A stretch of 64,000 bases of DNA from Bog-756 sp963845485 (GCA_963845485.1 CAWJSI010000008.1:124001-188000); one strand, 5' to 3'. Numbered from the stretch's first letter, positions 29,401-37,187 are shown. Notes: generated by a model not told the origin, from the letters alone. Program-made: numbers and translations.

Positions 29401-29612
29401 TAGCGGCAGAACAGGTCCTTGTAGACGCGGGCCCACACATGGTGGAGCCCCGGGCGGCCGTTGGCCGTGGGCGGCCCCTCGTAGAAGACCCAGGGCTCGG
29501 CCCCGGCACGGAGGGCCACCGAGCGCTCGAAGACGTCGTGCTCCGACCATCGGGCCAGCTCTTCGGTCTCGAGTGCGGTGAAGTCTGCTTCGGGTGGAAC
29601 CGGGCGGAACAA
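26397..29612 (-). CDS. ileS: Isoleucyl-tRNA synthetase, type 2
   Basis: Charges tRNA-Ile; class I synthetase with editing domain. TTG 29612 is chosen: GAAGGG precedes it by nine bases and the protein then begins (M)FRPVPPEADFTALE, giving 1071 aa, the usual length. The HIGH-equivalent is GRPGLHHV and the KMSKS loop is intact (DADGRKMSKSVGN). GWDTHGLPVE and the long CP1 editing domain are present. The HIGH form and overall layout match the eukaryote-like IleS2 class, common in actinobacteria and typically tolerant of mupirocin. No T-box was recognised in the 131 bases separating it from divergent fpg. Confidence 0.95.
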   Translation of the reverse strand: MFRPVPPEADFTALETEELARWSEHDVFERSVALRAGAEPWVFYEGPPTANGRPGLHHVWARVYKDLFCRYRTMRGYAVPRRAGWDTHGLPVEVEVEKQLGITTKRQIEEQVGIAEFTRLCRESVRNYVDEWKTLTERIGFWVDIDAAYWTFSPEYVESVWWNLKSLWDQGLLYEDIKVVPYCPRCGTALSSHELGQPDVYQPVTDESAYVRFPLADEGEPAAALRARLGRDTLVGLSLVAWTTTPWTLLSNTGAAVGPDLEYTVVARGSTGDGDIVAADVAETVFGEGTVTGTRFTGTELAGLHYARPFDDLVPTPGSPGGSGRAGWTVVAGGFVEADEGTGIVHLAPAFGEVDRQVGREHDLPTLNPVGPDGRFTSAVSWLEGQAVRDTNTAVNDRLEAAGLLVKRAPYLHPYPHCWRCGTALLYWGKPSWYVRTSDRKADLEAQNQTIGWHPEHIKNGRMGEWLANNVDWALSRDRYWGTPLPIWRCDEGHVRCVGSLAELSELVGRDVSDVDPHRPAIDEVTFPCADCEHADMRRVEPVIDAWFDSGSMPTAQWGYPGAAGSADRFVFPADFICEAIDQTRGWFYSLLAVNTLVQGSTPYRNVLCLGHIVDADGRKMSKSVGNVIDPWEILTTRGADPLRWWMFSQGSPWTPTRVSFEVIDASMRDTLLTLWNTWSFFTTYASLNGFDPADPAIPAPADRSLLDRWMRSRLAATVDVATTSLDGYEPFPAATAIAELVDDVSNWYVRRSRRRFWRTDPDADPADSLGAQATLHEVLVTLAELLAPLCPFVADRMWRDLTVAAEDDSVHLADWPARDAEALDPGLEEGMALARRLSSLGRAARAEAAIKVRQPLSRALVYLPPGSPVPPPGIVEEELNVDEVEVTSELGDVLTYELVPNYKLLGPRLKDRVQALRAAMGTVDGMAAAADLAAGRPVVVDMEGGPVELVGEEIELRVQAQSGFAVSRDGAEVVALDLALDDDLRRRGLAREVIRNVQDVRKATGLDVSDWIHLFVEGVDDLEPMFESIAREVLARTVTAGRPEGDTPGTTVELDDGQSVRTVTIWVVKE

Positions 29613-29743
29613 CGGATAGGTCCCTTCGGAGGGCGTCGGGTCGGCTGGGGGCAAGGGCCTGGACGGAACGGGTCGGGGACTCGATCCGGGCAGGTGGAGG
29701 GGTCCAGGAGATACTACGGGCGTCGAGGGTCCACAATTGACGT

Positions 29744-30604
29744 GTGCCTGAACTCCCCGAAGTGGAAGCCCTGGCCGCCGGACTGTCCCGGCGCCTGGTC
29801 GGACAGCGCGTCGAGCGTTGCCGGTTGACGTCGTTCTCGGCGCTGAAGACGGTGACCCCACCGCTGGAGGACCTCGAGGGCCGGACCGTCCACGGGGTGG
29901 AACGACGGGGCAAGTTCGTCTGCCTCGGCACCGACGGGCCGTGGCTGATCGTCCATCTGGCCCTCGGTGGCTGGATCCGTTGGTTCGAATCGCTGCCGTC
30001 GACGGCCATCAAGCCCGGCCGGAGCCCCATCGCCCTCCGGGTGGGCCTCGAGGACGGCTCCGGCTTCGACGTCACCGAGATGGGAAAAGAGAAGCGCCTG
30101 GCGCTCTGGGTGGTGGCCACCCCCGAGGAGGTGACGCCCCTGGCCGAGCTGGGCGTCGATCCCCTGAGCCCCGAGTTCACCGTCGACCGCCTGGCCGAGC
30201 TGCTGGGCTCCCGGTCCTCCACCTTGAAGACCGCCCTCACCACCCAGTCCCTCATCGCCGGGGTGGGGAACGCCTACTCCGACGAGGCCCTCCACCGGGC
30301 CCGGCTGTCGCCGTACAAGAAGTCCGGAAATCTCGACGCCGCCGAGGTGGCCCGGTTGCACGATGCCGTTACCGGGGTCCTCACCGAGGCCGTGGCGCGG
30401 GCGGCCGACGTCGACCTCGCCGAGTTGAAGGGTGACAAGAAGCGGGCCATGGCCGTGCACGGCAAGGCCGGCCAGCGCTGTCCGACCTGTGGGGACACCA
30501 TCCGGGAGGTGTCGTTCGCCACCAGGTCGCTGCAGTACTGCCCGACGTGTCAGACCGACGGCAAGCCGCTGGCCGACCGGCGGCTGTCGAAGCTGCTCAA
30601 GTAG
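29744..30604 (+). CDS. Fpg/Nei-family DNA glycosylase
   Basis: Base-excision repair glycosylase/AP lyase acting on oxidised bases. The 286-aa protein starts at GTG 29744 with PELPEVE, carrying the catalytic Pro2 and Glu3. The H2TH region (LIAGVGNAYSDEALHRARLSP) and a C-terminal zinc finger (CPTCGDTI... CPTCQTDG) are complete. The usual void-filling and zinc-finger Arg is less clear than in MutM, so it may be a divergent Fpg rather than the primary 8-oxoguanine glycosylase. It diverges from ileS and lies 17 bases before the GNAT gene. Confidence 0.9.
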   Translation: MPELPEVEALAAGLSRRLVGQRVERCRLTSFSALKTVTPPLEDLEGRTVHGVERRGKFVCLGTDGPWLIVHLALGGWIRWFESLPSTAIKPGRSPIALRVGLEDGSGFDVTEMGKEKRLALWVVATPEEVTPLAELGVDPLSPEFTVDRLAELLGSRSSTLKTALTTQSLIAGVGNAYSDEALHRARLSPYKKSGNLDAAEVARLHDAVTGVLTEAVARAADVDLAELKGDKKRAMAVHGKAGQRCPTCGDTIREVSFATRSLQYCPTCQTDGKPLADRRLSKLLK

Positions 30605-30621
30605 CTGCGACGATCGCCCCC

Positions 30622-31254
30622 ATGACCGAACACCGCTCCCTCGACGGCCGCTTCGTGCGACTCGTGCCCATGGACCCCGAGCATGTCGACGGCCTGCTGG
30701 CCGCCGCCACCGCCGACCGCTCCACCTTCGGCTTCACGCCGGTGCCCGAGGACCGGGCGGGGATGGCCAACTATGTGGCCAAGGCCCTGACCAAACGGGA
30801 CATGGGTATCCATGAGCCGTTCGTGACCTGGAGCGTGGCCGACCAGCGCATCGTGGGCTCCACTCGCTTCTACGATCTCGCCACCTGGAACTGGGCCGAA
30901 CACTCCCCGGGGACCGACGCTTCGAGGCGGCTCGCCGACCCGGACGTGGCCTGCATCGGGTACACGTGGCTCGACCCCGCAGTCCAACGGAGCCCGGTCA
31001 ACACCGAAGCCAAGCTGTTGATGTTGGGGCACGCCTTCGAGGTGTGGGGAGTTCGGGTGGTCCGCATTCAGACCGACGCCAGGAACACCCGCTCCCGACG
31101 GGCCATCGAGCGCCTGGGCTGCGCGCTCGACGGCGTCATCAGGGCCGAACGCCCGGCCGCTGACGGTGGCATCCGGGACACGGCCGTCTACTCCATGCTG
31201 AGTGGCGAGTGGCCGGAGAACCGTGCCCGCCTGATCAACCGGCTGGAGGCCTGA
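30622..31254 (+). CDS. GNAT-family N-acetyltransferase (RimJ/RimL-like)
   Basis: 210-aa acetyltransferase of the RimJ/RimL branch, starting at ATG 30622. Features include the N-terminal LDGRFVRLVPMDPEHVDGL, central IVGSTRFYDL, YTWLDPAVQRSPVNTEAKLLML (acetyl-CoA-proximal region) and the hallmark RIQTDARNTRSRRAIERLGC. Proteins of this type acetylate ribosomal N-termini or small molecules; the target cannot be inferred here. It is probably co-transcribed with the glycosylase gene. Confidence 0.85.
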   Translation: MTEHRSLDGRFVRLVPMDPEHVDGLLAAATADRSTFGFTPVPEDRAGMANYVAKALTKRDMGIHEPFVTWSVADQRIVGSTRFYDLATWNWAEHSPGTDASRRLADPDVACIGYTWLDPAVQRSPVNTEAKLLMLGHAFEVWGVRVVRIQTDARNTRSRRAIERLGCALDGVIRAERPAADGGIRDTAVYSMLSGEWPENRARLINRLEA

Positions 31255-31493
31255 ACCCACCGCTCTTTTTCCCCAGGACAGTACGGCGGGGTGGTACTCG
31301 GAGGCTGGGCGGGGTGCCGAGGTGTGCCGAGGGTGAACAAGGGGGGTCGAAAGGGGTCGAGGTCTCCCCCTGCGCCCGGGCAATCTCCCCTCAAGAGGCC
31401 GCCCCAACGGGTCGATAGCCACCTCGAGGAGGTAGGGGTGGTCCGCTCGGGTCTCTGGTGTGCCTTGACCTAGCCGTGGCGGATCGATGGCGC

Positions 31494-33158
31494 ATGATCA
31501 CGCAGATTTGGACAACGGTGGCAATCGCTGCAGCGGCGGCACTGGTGGCGCGGAGCGTGCTCGGAGGCGGCGCCGACCGGTCACCGGGGCGGCGCACCGC
31601 TCCCCTGGTGATCATGGCCTCGTGCCTGGTCGTGGCGACGCTGGCGCTCACCGGCTCGCAGGTCGCCCGTACCTCGGGGTCGGCGACATCGACCGGAAAA
31701 GTGGTCAATCCGCCGAACCGGGTGAGCGGAAGCAATGCCCCCATCGTGGGCATGGCCTCGACGCCCACAGGCCGGGGATACTGGCAGGTCGCCTCGGACG
31801 GCGGCGTGTTCAGCTTCGGTGATGCTGTCTTCTACGGCTCGACCGGCAATATCCACCTCAACCGGCCCATCGTGGACATGGCCGCCACTCCCGACGGGCA
31901 GGGCTACTGGCTCGTGGCCTCCGACGGCGGCGTCTTCAGCTTCGGCGACGCGGCGTTCCACGGCTCCACCGGCAATATCCGGCTCAACCGGCCCATCGTG
32001 GGCATGGCCGCCACGGCCGACGGCCAGGGCTACTGGATGGTGGCCTCCGACGGCGGGATCTTCAGCTTCGGGGACGCCGCCTTCTACGGCTCGACCGGCA
32101 ACATCCACCTCAACCAGCCCATCGTGGGCATGGCCGCCACGGCCGACGGCAGGGGCTACTGGCTCGTGGCCTCGGACGGCGGCGTGTTCAGCTTCGGCGA
32201 TGCCGTCTTCCACGGCTCGACCGGCAACATCCACCTCAACCAGCCCATCGTGGGCATGGCCGCCACGGCCGACGGTCAGGGCTACTGGATGGTGGCCTCC
32301 GACGGCGGGATCTTCAGCTTCGGCGACGCCCCGTTCATGGGCTCGATGGGCGGATCACCACTCAATGCCCGGATGGTGACGGTGTCGTTGCACCGACCCG
32401 GCACCGGCTACTGGATGGTGGCCGCCGACGGCGGGCTGTTCTCCTTCGGCGCCGCACCGTTCCTCGGGTCACTGGTCAGTCCGGCCACCGCCAGCAGTCC
32501 TTCGCTGAGCAACCCGCCGGCGAACATCGTCCCTTCGCCCAACTTCCTCAACGCCTGCTATCCCCACAACACCGGCGCCACCTGCACCACCCAGGTCATC
32601 CAGGCCACGACCAACGCCAGGGCACAGGAAGGTCTGGGTCCCATGGCGTTGCCGACGAACTTCAACTCCCTCACCCCGACCCAACAGATCTTCGTGATCA
32701 CCGACATCGAGCGGGTGGACCGGGGCCTGCCCCCGTTGGTGGGCCTGGTGGACACGTTCAGCGCCGACGCCCTGGCCGGGGCCCGGGCCAACAGCGACCC
32801 CGATCCCACCCAGGTTCCCGCCGGCCTGCACCTGGTGGCGTGGGCCAGCAACTGGGCCGAGAACGGAAACCCCCTCGGCTCCAACTACTTCTGGATGTAC
32901 GACGACGGCGTGGGGAGCGGGAACATCGACTGCAAGTCGGCCGGCCAGCCCGGCTGCTGGGGGCACCGGGAGAACATTCTTTCGCTGACCGACTACCAGA
33001 GGCAGTTCGGTGGGACCCTCCTCATGGGAGCGGGCGAGGCCTACGGCACCACCTCCAACGGCTGGGAGTCCGACGCCGAACTGCTGGTCCTCGCCACCGG
33101 GCCCGTCCCGGCCCTCAGCTACACCTGGGCACAAGCTGTTGCCGCGGGGGCGGGGTAG
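31494..33158 (+). CDS. Membrane-anchored repeat protein with CAP-like C-terminal domain
   Basis: 554-aa surface protein from ATG 31494. Two hydrophobic segments (about 5-20 and 37-55) anchor or export it. Residues about 83-334 are six tandem 42-aa units with the pattern PIVGMAAT.DG.GYW.VASDGG(V/I)FSFGDA.F.GSTG, a WD40/kelch-like beta repeat recurrent in Acidimicrobiia secreted proteins. The remainder resembles a CAP/SCP domain: an N-terminal ATTNARAQEGLGPM helix, HLVAWASNWAENG and GHRENIL. The ligand is unknown; exported adhesive or cell-wall roles are plausible. Strong hairpins follow the stop codon. Confidence 0.82.
   Translation: MITQIWTTVAIAAAAALVARSVLGGGADRSPGRRTAPLVIMASCLVVATLALTGSQVARTSGSATSTGKVVNPPNRVSGSNAPIVGMASTPTGRGYWQVASDGGVFSFGDAVFYGSTGNIHLNRPIVDMAATPDGQGYWLVASDGGVFSFGDAAFHGSTGNIRLNRPIVGMAATADGQGYWMVASDGGIFSFGDAAFYGSTGNIHLNQPIVGMAATADGRGYWLVASDGGVFSFGDAVFHGSTGNIHLNQPIVGMAATADGQGYWMVASDGGIFSFGDAPFMGSMGGSPLNARMVTVSLHRPGTGYWMVAADGGLFSFGAAPFLGSLVSPATASSPSLSNPPANIVPSPNFLNACYPHNTGATCTTQVIQATTNARAQEGLGPMALPTNFNSLTPTQQIFVITDIERVDRGLPPLVGLVDTFSADALAGARANSDPDPTQVPAGLHLVAWASNWAENGNPLGSNYFWMYDDGVGSGNIDCKSAGQPGCWGHRENILSLTDYQRQFGGTLLMGAGEAYGTTSNGWESDAELLVLATGPVPALSYTWAQAVAAGAG
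31740..32495 (+). repeat. Six 126-bp tandem coding repeats
   Basis: Six consecutive 126-base units, with units 2-5 nearly identical at DNA level, encode the 42-aa beta repeat of the CAP-like surface protein. Such homogeneity suggests recent duplication or gene conversion; copy number may vary between strains. The last unit is the most diverged (GYWMVAADGGLFSFGAAPFLGS). Confidence 0.85.
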
Positions 33159-33161
33159 GTC

Positions 33162-33277
33162 GGACGACCGCTCGGCCCCAACCCCCCGGGCCGAGCCTTC
33201 GTCCGGACTTCCCCGGCTCCGCCGGCAGAGAACCGCCGGCCCCCTTTCGGGGACACCGACTCCCCCCGTCGGTGTCC
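33162..33277 (+). terminator. Two strong hairpins after the repeat/CAP gene
   Basis: Hairpin one: GGACGA and CTCGGCCC (33162-33178) pair with GGGCCGAG and TCGTCC (33188-33204). Hairpin two: a perfect 10-bp stem, GGACACCGAC (33251-33260) with GTCGGTGTCC (33268-33277), loop of seven. Neither is followed by a T tract, as is common for actinobacterial terminators. They insulate the repeat/CAP gene from the Rrf2 gene. Confidence 0.6.
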
Positions 33278-33360
33278 TCCCGGGGGTGGCGGCCACCTCG
33301 GGCGAAGTGGAGGGGCGACCATCAGGCACGGACCGGTGGAACCTCTGACAGAATCGCACC

Positions 33361-33816
33361 ATGTACATCTCGGCCAAGGTCGACTACGCGGTGCGGGCCC
33401 TGTGCACCTTGGGCGACGCCGACGGGAAGCCGGTCACGGCCGAGACCCTGGCCCAATCCCAGGGCCTTCCGGCCAAATTCCTCGAGAGCATCCTGAACGA
33501 CATGCGCCGGGCGGGCCTCCTGCTCAGCCAGCGAGGGGCCGAGGGCGGCTATCGGCTGGCCCGCCCGTCGTCAGAGATCACGGTGGCCGAGGTGATCCGT
33601 CCGCTCGACGGCCCCTTGGCCGAGGTGCGGGGACTGAGGCCCGAGGCGGCCACCTACGAAGGGTCGGCCGAACGGCTCCAAGACGTGTGGGTGGCCGTGC
33701 GGGCCAGCCTGCGGGCCGTACTCGAGCAGGTGACCATCGCCGACATCGTCTCGGGGACGCTCCCACCATCCGTTCAGAAACTGACCACCGACCCGGACGC
33801 CTGGCTCTCTCACTGA
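33361..33816 (+). CDS. Rrf2-family transcriptional regulator, no Fe-S cysteines
   Basis: 151-aa winged-helix regulator with the family N-terminus MYISAKVDYAVRALCTL and the HTH-wing GLPAKFLESILNDMRRAGLLLSQRGAEGGYRLARP. Only one Cys is present, so the three-Cys cluster site of IscR, NsrR and RsrR is absent; it resembles cluster-free members such as CymR. Its target may be sulfur or redox genes (inference), but nothing in the window identifies it. Confidence 0.88.
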   Translation: MYISAKVDYAVRALCTLGDADGKPVTAETLAQSQGLPAKFLESILNDMRRAGLLLSQRGAEGGYRLARPSSEITVAEVIRPLDGPLAEVRGLRPEAATYEGSAERLQDVWVAVRASLRAVLEQVTIADIVSGTLPPSVQKLTTDPDAWLSH

Positions 33817-33863
33817 ACAACACCCCGCCGACAGGCCCAGGCTCGGGGCCGGATGGGGATGGG

Positions 33864-34280
33864 TCATCCCTCGGGATCGGTGGGAACCAGCTCGGCGAAC
33901 AGGGATCGAACCCTGCGGTCGATCTCGTCGACGATGATCCGGACCGCGTCCAGCGGTTGGCCGGCGGGGTCATCCACCGCCCAGTCGAGGTAGCGCTTCC
34001 CGGGATAGACCGGGCAGGTATCACCACAGCCCATGGTCACGACCACCTCCGCTCCCTCGGCCGCCTCGTCGGTGAGTGGCTTGGGGAACTCTCGGGAAGG
34101 GTCCAACCCACGCTCTTCGAGGACGGTGACGACCGAGGGGTTCAGCTGCTCGGCCGGCTCGGACCCCGCCGACTCCACCCGCAGGCGCCCGTGCGCGTAG
34201 TGGTCGAGTAGGACTTTCGCCGCCAGACTGCGACCGGAGTTGTGGACGCAGAGGAACAGCACTGCCGGCTGGCGGCTCAC
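33864..34280 (-). CDS. arsC: Arsenate reductase, low-molecular-weight phosphatase type
   Basis: Reduces arsenate to arsenite. The 138-aa protein has the P-loop CVHNSGRS (nucleophile Cys11, Arg17) and the cysteine pair Cys85 and Cys89 in VTMGCGDTCPVYPG, the redox relay of thioredoxin-linked ArsC. DWAVDDP supplies the conserved Asp. GTG 34280 overlaps the channel-gene stop (GTGA), making it the last gene of the arsI-channel-arsC operon. Arsenite produced here could leave via the co-encoded MIP channel. Confidence 0.93.
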   Translation of the reverse strand: MSRQPAVLFLCVHNSGRSLAAKVLLDHYAHGRLRVESAGSEPAEQLNPSVVTVLEERGLDPSREFPKPLTDEAAEGAEVVVTMGCGDTCPVYPGKRYLDWAVDDPAGQPLDAVRIIVDEIDRRVRSLFAELVPTDPEG

Positions 34281-35017
34281 AGGGCGTCACCGACGCCCGG
34301 CGGTGCGACCACTCGGTGGGGGAACACGATGTCTGCGGCCTCGGTCTTGGTGATGTCCGGATAGAGCAACTTGATGACCACTACGGCGAGGATGCCCCCC
34401 ACGATCTGGGCAACGACAAAACTGGGCACGGACCGAGGAGCGATCCCGGCGAAGGTGTCGGAGAACATTCGACCCACGGTGATGGCCGGGTTGGCGAAGC
34501 TGGTCGAGCTCGTGAAGAAGTAGGCAGCCCCGATGTAGAGGGCGATGGCGGCCGGTGCGCTCCGAGAGCGCCCGCTCCGGGCCAACGAGAAGATCACCAG
34601 CACCAGACCCAGCGTGGCCACGATCTCGGACAAGAAGTGTGCAGGGGTCGCTCGTTGCTGTGTCGAGAACGTGACGGCCGCCTTGGAGAACATCAGGTTG
34701 GCCACCACGGCGCCACCGATGCACCCGACGGTCTGAGCCGGCAGGTAGGCCCCGGCGGTGCGCCAACTCACCCCACCGAAGGCGGCATCCACGAACGAGA
34801 CGATCGGGTTGAAATGGCCCCCGGACACGGGGCCGAACATCAAGATGATGGCGTACAGACCGCCGGCGGTAGCGGCCGCGTTCTCCAAGAGCTGCAGACC
34901 GGAGTTGCCCGGTGAGAGATTCTGTGCGGCGATGCCCGAACCGACGACCACCGCCGCCAGGAAGGCGCTCCCCAACAGCTCAGCGACCAGGCACCGCCAC
35001 AGGACCGAGGGCGTCAA
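34277..35017 (-). CDS. MIP-family channel (aquaglyceroporin), probable arsenite efflux channel
   Basis: Six-helix major intrinsic protein. First pore motif HFNPIVSF (NPI instead of NPA), second FANPAITVGRMF (intact NPA). TTG 35017 gives MTPSVLWRCLVAELLG, which fits relatives starting MTPPLWRRLVAE, and lies eight bases after the arsI stop; it has no good ribosome-binding site. GTG 35059, overlapping arsI, is the alternative. The protein is about 246 aa. In other ars operons such channels replace ArsB/Acr3 pumps and let arsenite flow out; no pump gene is seen here. Confidence 0.85.
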   Translation of the reverse strand: MTPSVLWRCLVAELLGSAFLAAVVVGSGIAAQNLSPGNSGLQLLENAAATAGGLYAIILMFGPVSGGHFNPIVSFVDAAFGGVSWRTAGAYLPAQTVGCIGGAVVANLMFSKAAVTFSTQQRATPAHFLSEIVATLGLVLVIFSLARSGRSRSAPAAIALYIGAAYFFTSSTSFANPAITVGRMFSDTFAGIAPRSVPSFVVAQIVGGILAVVVIKLLYPDITKTEAADIVFPHRVVAPPGVGDAL

Positions 35018-35024
35018 CGGAGGG

Positions 35025-35513
35025 TCAGCAACAAGACGTGGAGTCGGTCGAACCGGCACCGATCCCCACCGTCGACGGCCCACCGGCTCGGGGAGGACAA
35101 CAGGTACCGTCCCCCGAGACTCCCGTCTCGGCGGGCGCGTCGGCCAGCACGGTGTAGACCTCCCAGGGAGTGCCGTTGGGGTCCTCGGTCCACACCTTGT
35201 CCTGGAGCGCGAAACAGCACGTGGTCCGATCCTGCACCTCGGTGGCCAGGCCCTCACCGCTGAGCCGACGTGACGCCGACACCACCTCGTCGGGCGTCTC
35301 CACCTCGACGCCCAGGTGATTCAGGGCGCCGTCCACACCGTGGCCTCGGCCTGCGGGGTTCTCCAACAGCACGAGCTTGAGGGGTGGATCACTGATGGCG
35401 AAGTTGGCGTATCCGGGTTGCCGCTTGGCCGGACCGACTCCGAACAGTTTGGTGTAGAACCCCACTGCCGACTCGAGGTCGGCGACGTTGAGGGCAAGTT
35501 GGACTCTCGACAT
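35025..35513 (-). CDS. arsI: ArsI/CadI-family VOC protein (C-As lyase-like)
   Basis: 162-aa vicinal-oxygen-chelate protein. ArsI enzymes cleave the carbon-arsenic bond of trivalent organoarsenicals; CadI is a cadmium-induced homolog. SRVQLALNVADLE, FYTKLFGV and YANFAI are family signatures. The metal triad appears as Gln5, His66 (LNHLGVE) and Glu118 (PWEVYTVL), and the arsenic-binding vicinal pair as Cys99-Cys100 (TTCCFA). The C-terminal tail carries two further CC pairs (GTCCPP and TSCC at the end). GGAGG precedes ATG 35513. Placement with arsR and arsC favours ArsI over CadI. Confidence 0.85.
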   Translation of the reverse strand: MSRVQLALNVADLESAVGFYTKLFGVGPAKRQPGYANFAISDPPLKLVLLENPAGRGHGVDGALNHLGVEVETPDEVVSASRRLSGEGLATEVQDRTTCCFALQDKVWTEDPNGTPWEVYTVLADAPAETGVSGDGTCCPPRAGGPSTVGIGAGSTDSTSCC

Positions 35514-35529
35514 CTACTACCTCCGTACA

Positions 35530-35579
35530 TTCACATCTATCGATGTATCGAGTATGATTGACCCATTCACGTTCGTCAA
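35530..35579. promoter_or_regulatory. Divergent ars promoters with shared ArsR operator
   Basis: Rightward arsR promoter: TTCACA (35530-35535), 17 bases, TATGAT (35553-35558). Leftward arsI promoter on the minus strand: TTGACG (35579-35574), 17 bases, CATACT (35556-35551), whose -10 overlaps the arsR -10. An inverted repeat ACATC-TATC-GATGT (35533-35546) covers the arsR -35/spacer and the predicted arsI start point, so one ArsR site could repress both arms. Confidence 0.7.
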
Positions 35580-35593
35580 TAGGACGGTGTCCG

Positions 35594-35944
35594 ATGGCCA
35601 AGGCAGCCTCCGCAATCAAGGTCCGACCGGTCGACGAGTGCTGTCCGTCCGTGCTGTCCACCGCACTCAGCGCCGCCGACGCAGCCGAACTGGCCGCGGG
35701 GTTCAGCGCCCTGTCGGACCCGGTCCGGCTGCGGGTCCTGAGCATGCTCGCTGAGGCCAACGGTGGCGAGGTCTGCGTGTGCGACTTCGTGGCCCCACTG
35801 GGCAAATCGCAGCCCACCATCTCCCACCACCTCAAGATCCTCAGCGAGGCAGGACTGGTCCAAGGGGACAAGCGGGGTCGTTGGGTGTGGTACTCGCTCA
35901 ACCGCGACCGGCTGGCCGCCCTCCGGTCGGCCATCGACGGTTGA
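35594..35944 (+). CDS. arsR: ArsR-type arsenite-responsive repressor
   Basis: 116-aa winged-helix repressor starting at ATG 35594 (an upstream TTG is less likely). The metal-binding motif VCVCDF in the recognition-helix region is the ELCVCDL-type arsenite sensor of ArsR; an additional CC pair lies near the N-terminus (DECCPS), as in actinobacterial members. The DNA-binding helix is KSQPTISHHLKIL. It faces arsI across a short region containing a fitting operator, and is followed 31 bases later by chrA. Confidence 0.93.
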   Translation: MAKAASAIKVRPVDECCPSVLSTALSAADAAELAAGFSALSDPVRLRVLSMLAEANGGEVCVCDFVAPLGKSQPTISHHLKILSEAGLVQGDKRGRWVWYSLNRDRLAALRSAIDG

Positions 35945-35975
35945 CGTCGGCACCGGCCGCTGCTCTGCGACGACC

Positions 35976-37136
35976 GTGCCCCTCGACCCCCGGGTCCCAC
36001 TCACGACGGTCGTCCGTGAGTGGAGTCGCATCGGCCTGATCGGCTTCGGCGGGCCTCCCGCCCACATCGTCCTGTTTCGTAGGCTGTGTGTGGAGGAGCG
36101 GGGCTGGCTGACCGCCCACGAGTTCGAAGACGGTATCGCCGCCACCAACCTCCTGCCGGGGCCCGCCTCCACTCAACTGGCCATCTACTGCGCCTGGCGC
36201 CTTCGGGGTCGCGTCGGGGCCGTCGTCGGGGGACTCTGCTTCATCGTCCCCGGCCTCACGATGATCCTGGCCCTCTCGGCGCTCTTCTTGTCCACCCATC
36301 CGCCCCTCTGGGTGCTCGGTGCGGCCGCCGGTGCCGGTGCGGCCGTTCCCGCCGTGGCCGTCAACGCCGCCCTCGGGCTGCTGCCCTCCAGTTGGAGGCG
36401 GGCGGGGACGGGGCGGCCGGTCAAGGGGCGTTGGATGGCGTACTTCTTCGCCGGTGGAGTATCGGCCGCCACCATTGGGCCCGTTCTCGTGCTGGTCCTC
36501 GTCGTCTGTGGGGCTGTCGAGATCGCCGTGCGCACCGCGAGCTCGGGCGGTGGACGGCGGGGCGTGCCGGCGGTGATCCCGATGACCGTCGTTCCTGTGG
36601 TCAGCGGAGGGCTCGCCGCTCTCAGTTGGGTGGCCCTCAAGGTCGGGGCCCTCTCCTATGGGGGCGGCTTCGTCATCATCCCGCTCATGCAGCACGACGC
36701 CGTGGTGACGTACCACTGGATGACCGGTGCGCAGTTCCTCAACGCCGTGGCCCTCGGCCAGGTGACCCCGGGTCCGGTGGTCCAGACGGTCGCCGTGGTG
36801 GGCTATGCCGCCAGCGGACTGTGGGGCGGCCTGCTGGCGGCCGCGGTGGCCTTCGCCCCTTCATTCGTCTTCATCATCGCCGGGGCCACCCACTTCGACC
36901 GGCTGCGGAGTGACCCCCGGGTTCAGGCGTTCTTCGTGGGAACAGGGGCCGCCGTCATCGGCGCCATCGCCGGCTCCTCGATCTCCCTCGGGTTGGAGCT
37001 GTCCCACGTGTGGCAGCTGGGCGTCCTGGCCCTGGCCGCGGTGTGGCTCCTGGCCCTGCGGCGTTCGGTGGTTCTGGCCCTCCTGGGTGCCGGTGGGCTC
37101 GGCGTGATCGCCGTACTCGCCGGTGCCCCGTCGTAG
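35976..37136 (+). CDS. chrA: Chromate transporter family protein, two-domain
   Basis: 386-aa membrane protein of the CHR family, with two homologous halves: the first has IGLIGFGGPPAHI and NLLPGPASTQLAIY, the second GALSYGGGFVIIPLM and ALGQVTPGPVVQTVAVVGY. Family members export chromate. GTG 35976 gives the complete first motif; no good ribosome-binding site is visible. Placement just after arsR suggests arsenite- or oxyanion-controlled expression, a recurring association in actinobacteria. The actual anion transported is uncertain. Confidence 0.88.
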   Translation: MPLDPRVPLTTVVREWSRIGLIGFGGPPAHIVLFRRLCVEERGWLTAHEFEDGIAATNLLPGPASTQLAIYCAWRLRGRVGAVVGGLCFIVPGLTMILALSALFLSTHPPLWVLGAAAGAGAAVPAVAVNAALGLLPSSWRRAGTGRPVKGRWMAYFFAGGVSAATIGPVLVLVLVVCGAVEIAVRTASSGGGRRGVPAVIPMTVVPVVSGGLAALSWVALKVGALSYGGGFVIIPLMQHDAVVTYHWMTGAQFLNAVALGQVTPGPVVQTVAVVGYAASGLWGGLLAAAVAFAPSFVFIIAGATHFDRLRSDPRVQAFFVGTGAAVIGAIAGSSISLGLELSHVWQLGVLALAAVWLLALRRSVVLALLGAGGLGVIAVLAGAPS

Positions 37137-37187
37137 CGCTCCGCCCTCCTGAGGGGTGGCCGCGCGGGGGGCACGCCGACGTTGGGG

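Noticed and set aside
29613..29743. Possible T-box leader upstream of ileS.
   Set aside because: No T-box consensus (TGGNACCGCG) or specifier-loop arrangement was found in the 131 bases.
33880..33900. tRNA T-arm-like sequence on the minus strand (CAGGGTTCGATCCCTG).
   Set aside because: It lies inside arsC coding sequence and no anticodon or acceptor stem surrounds it.
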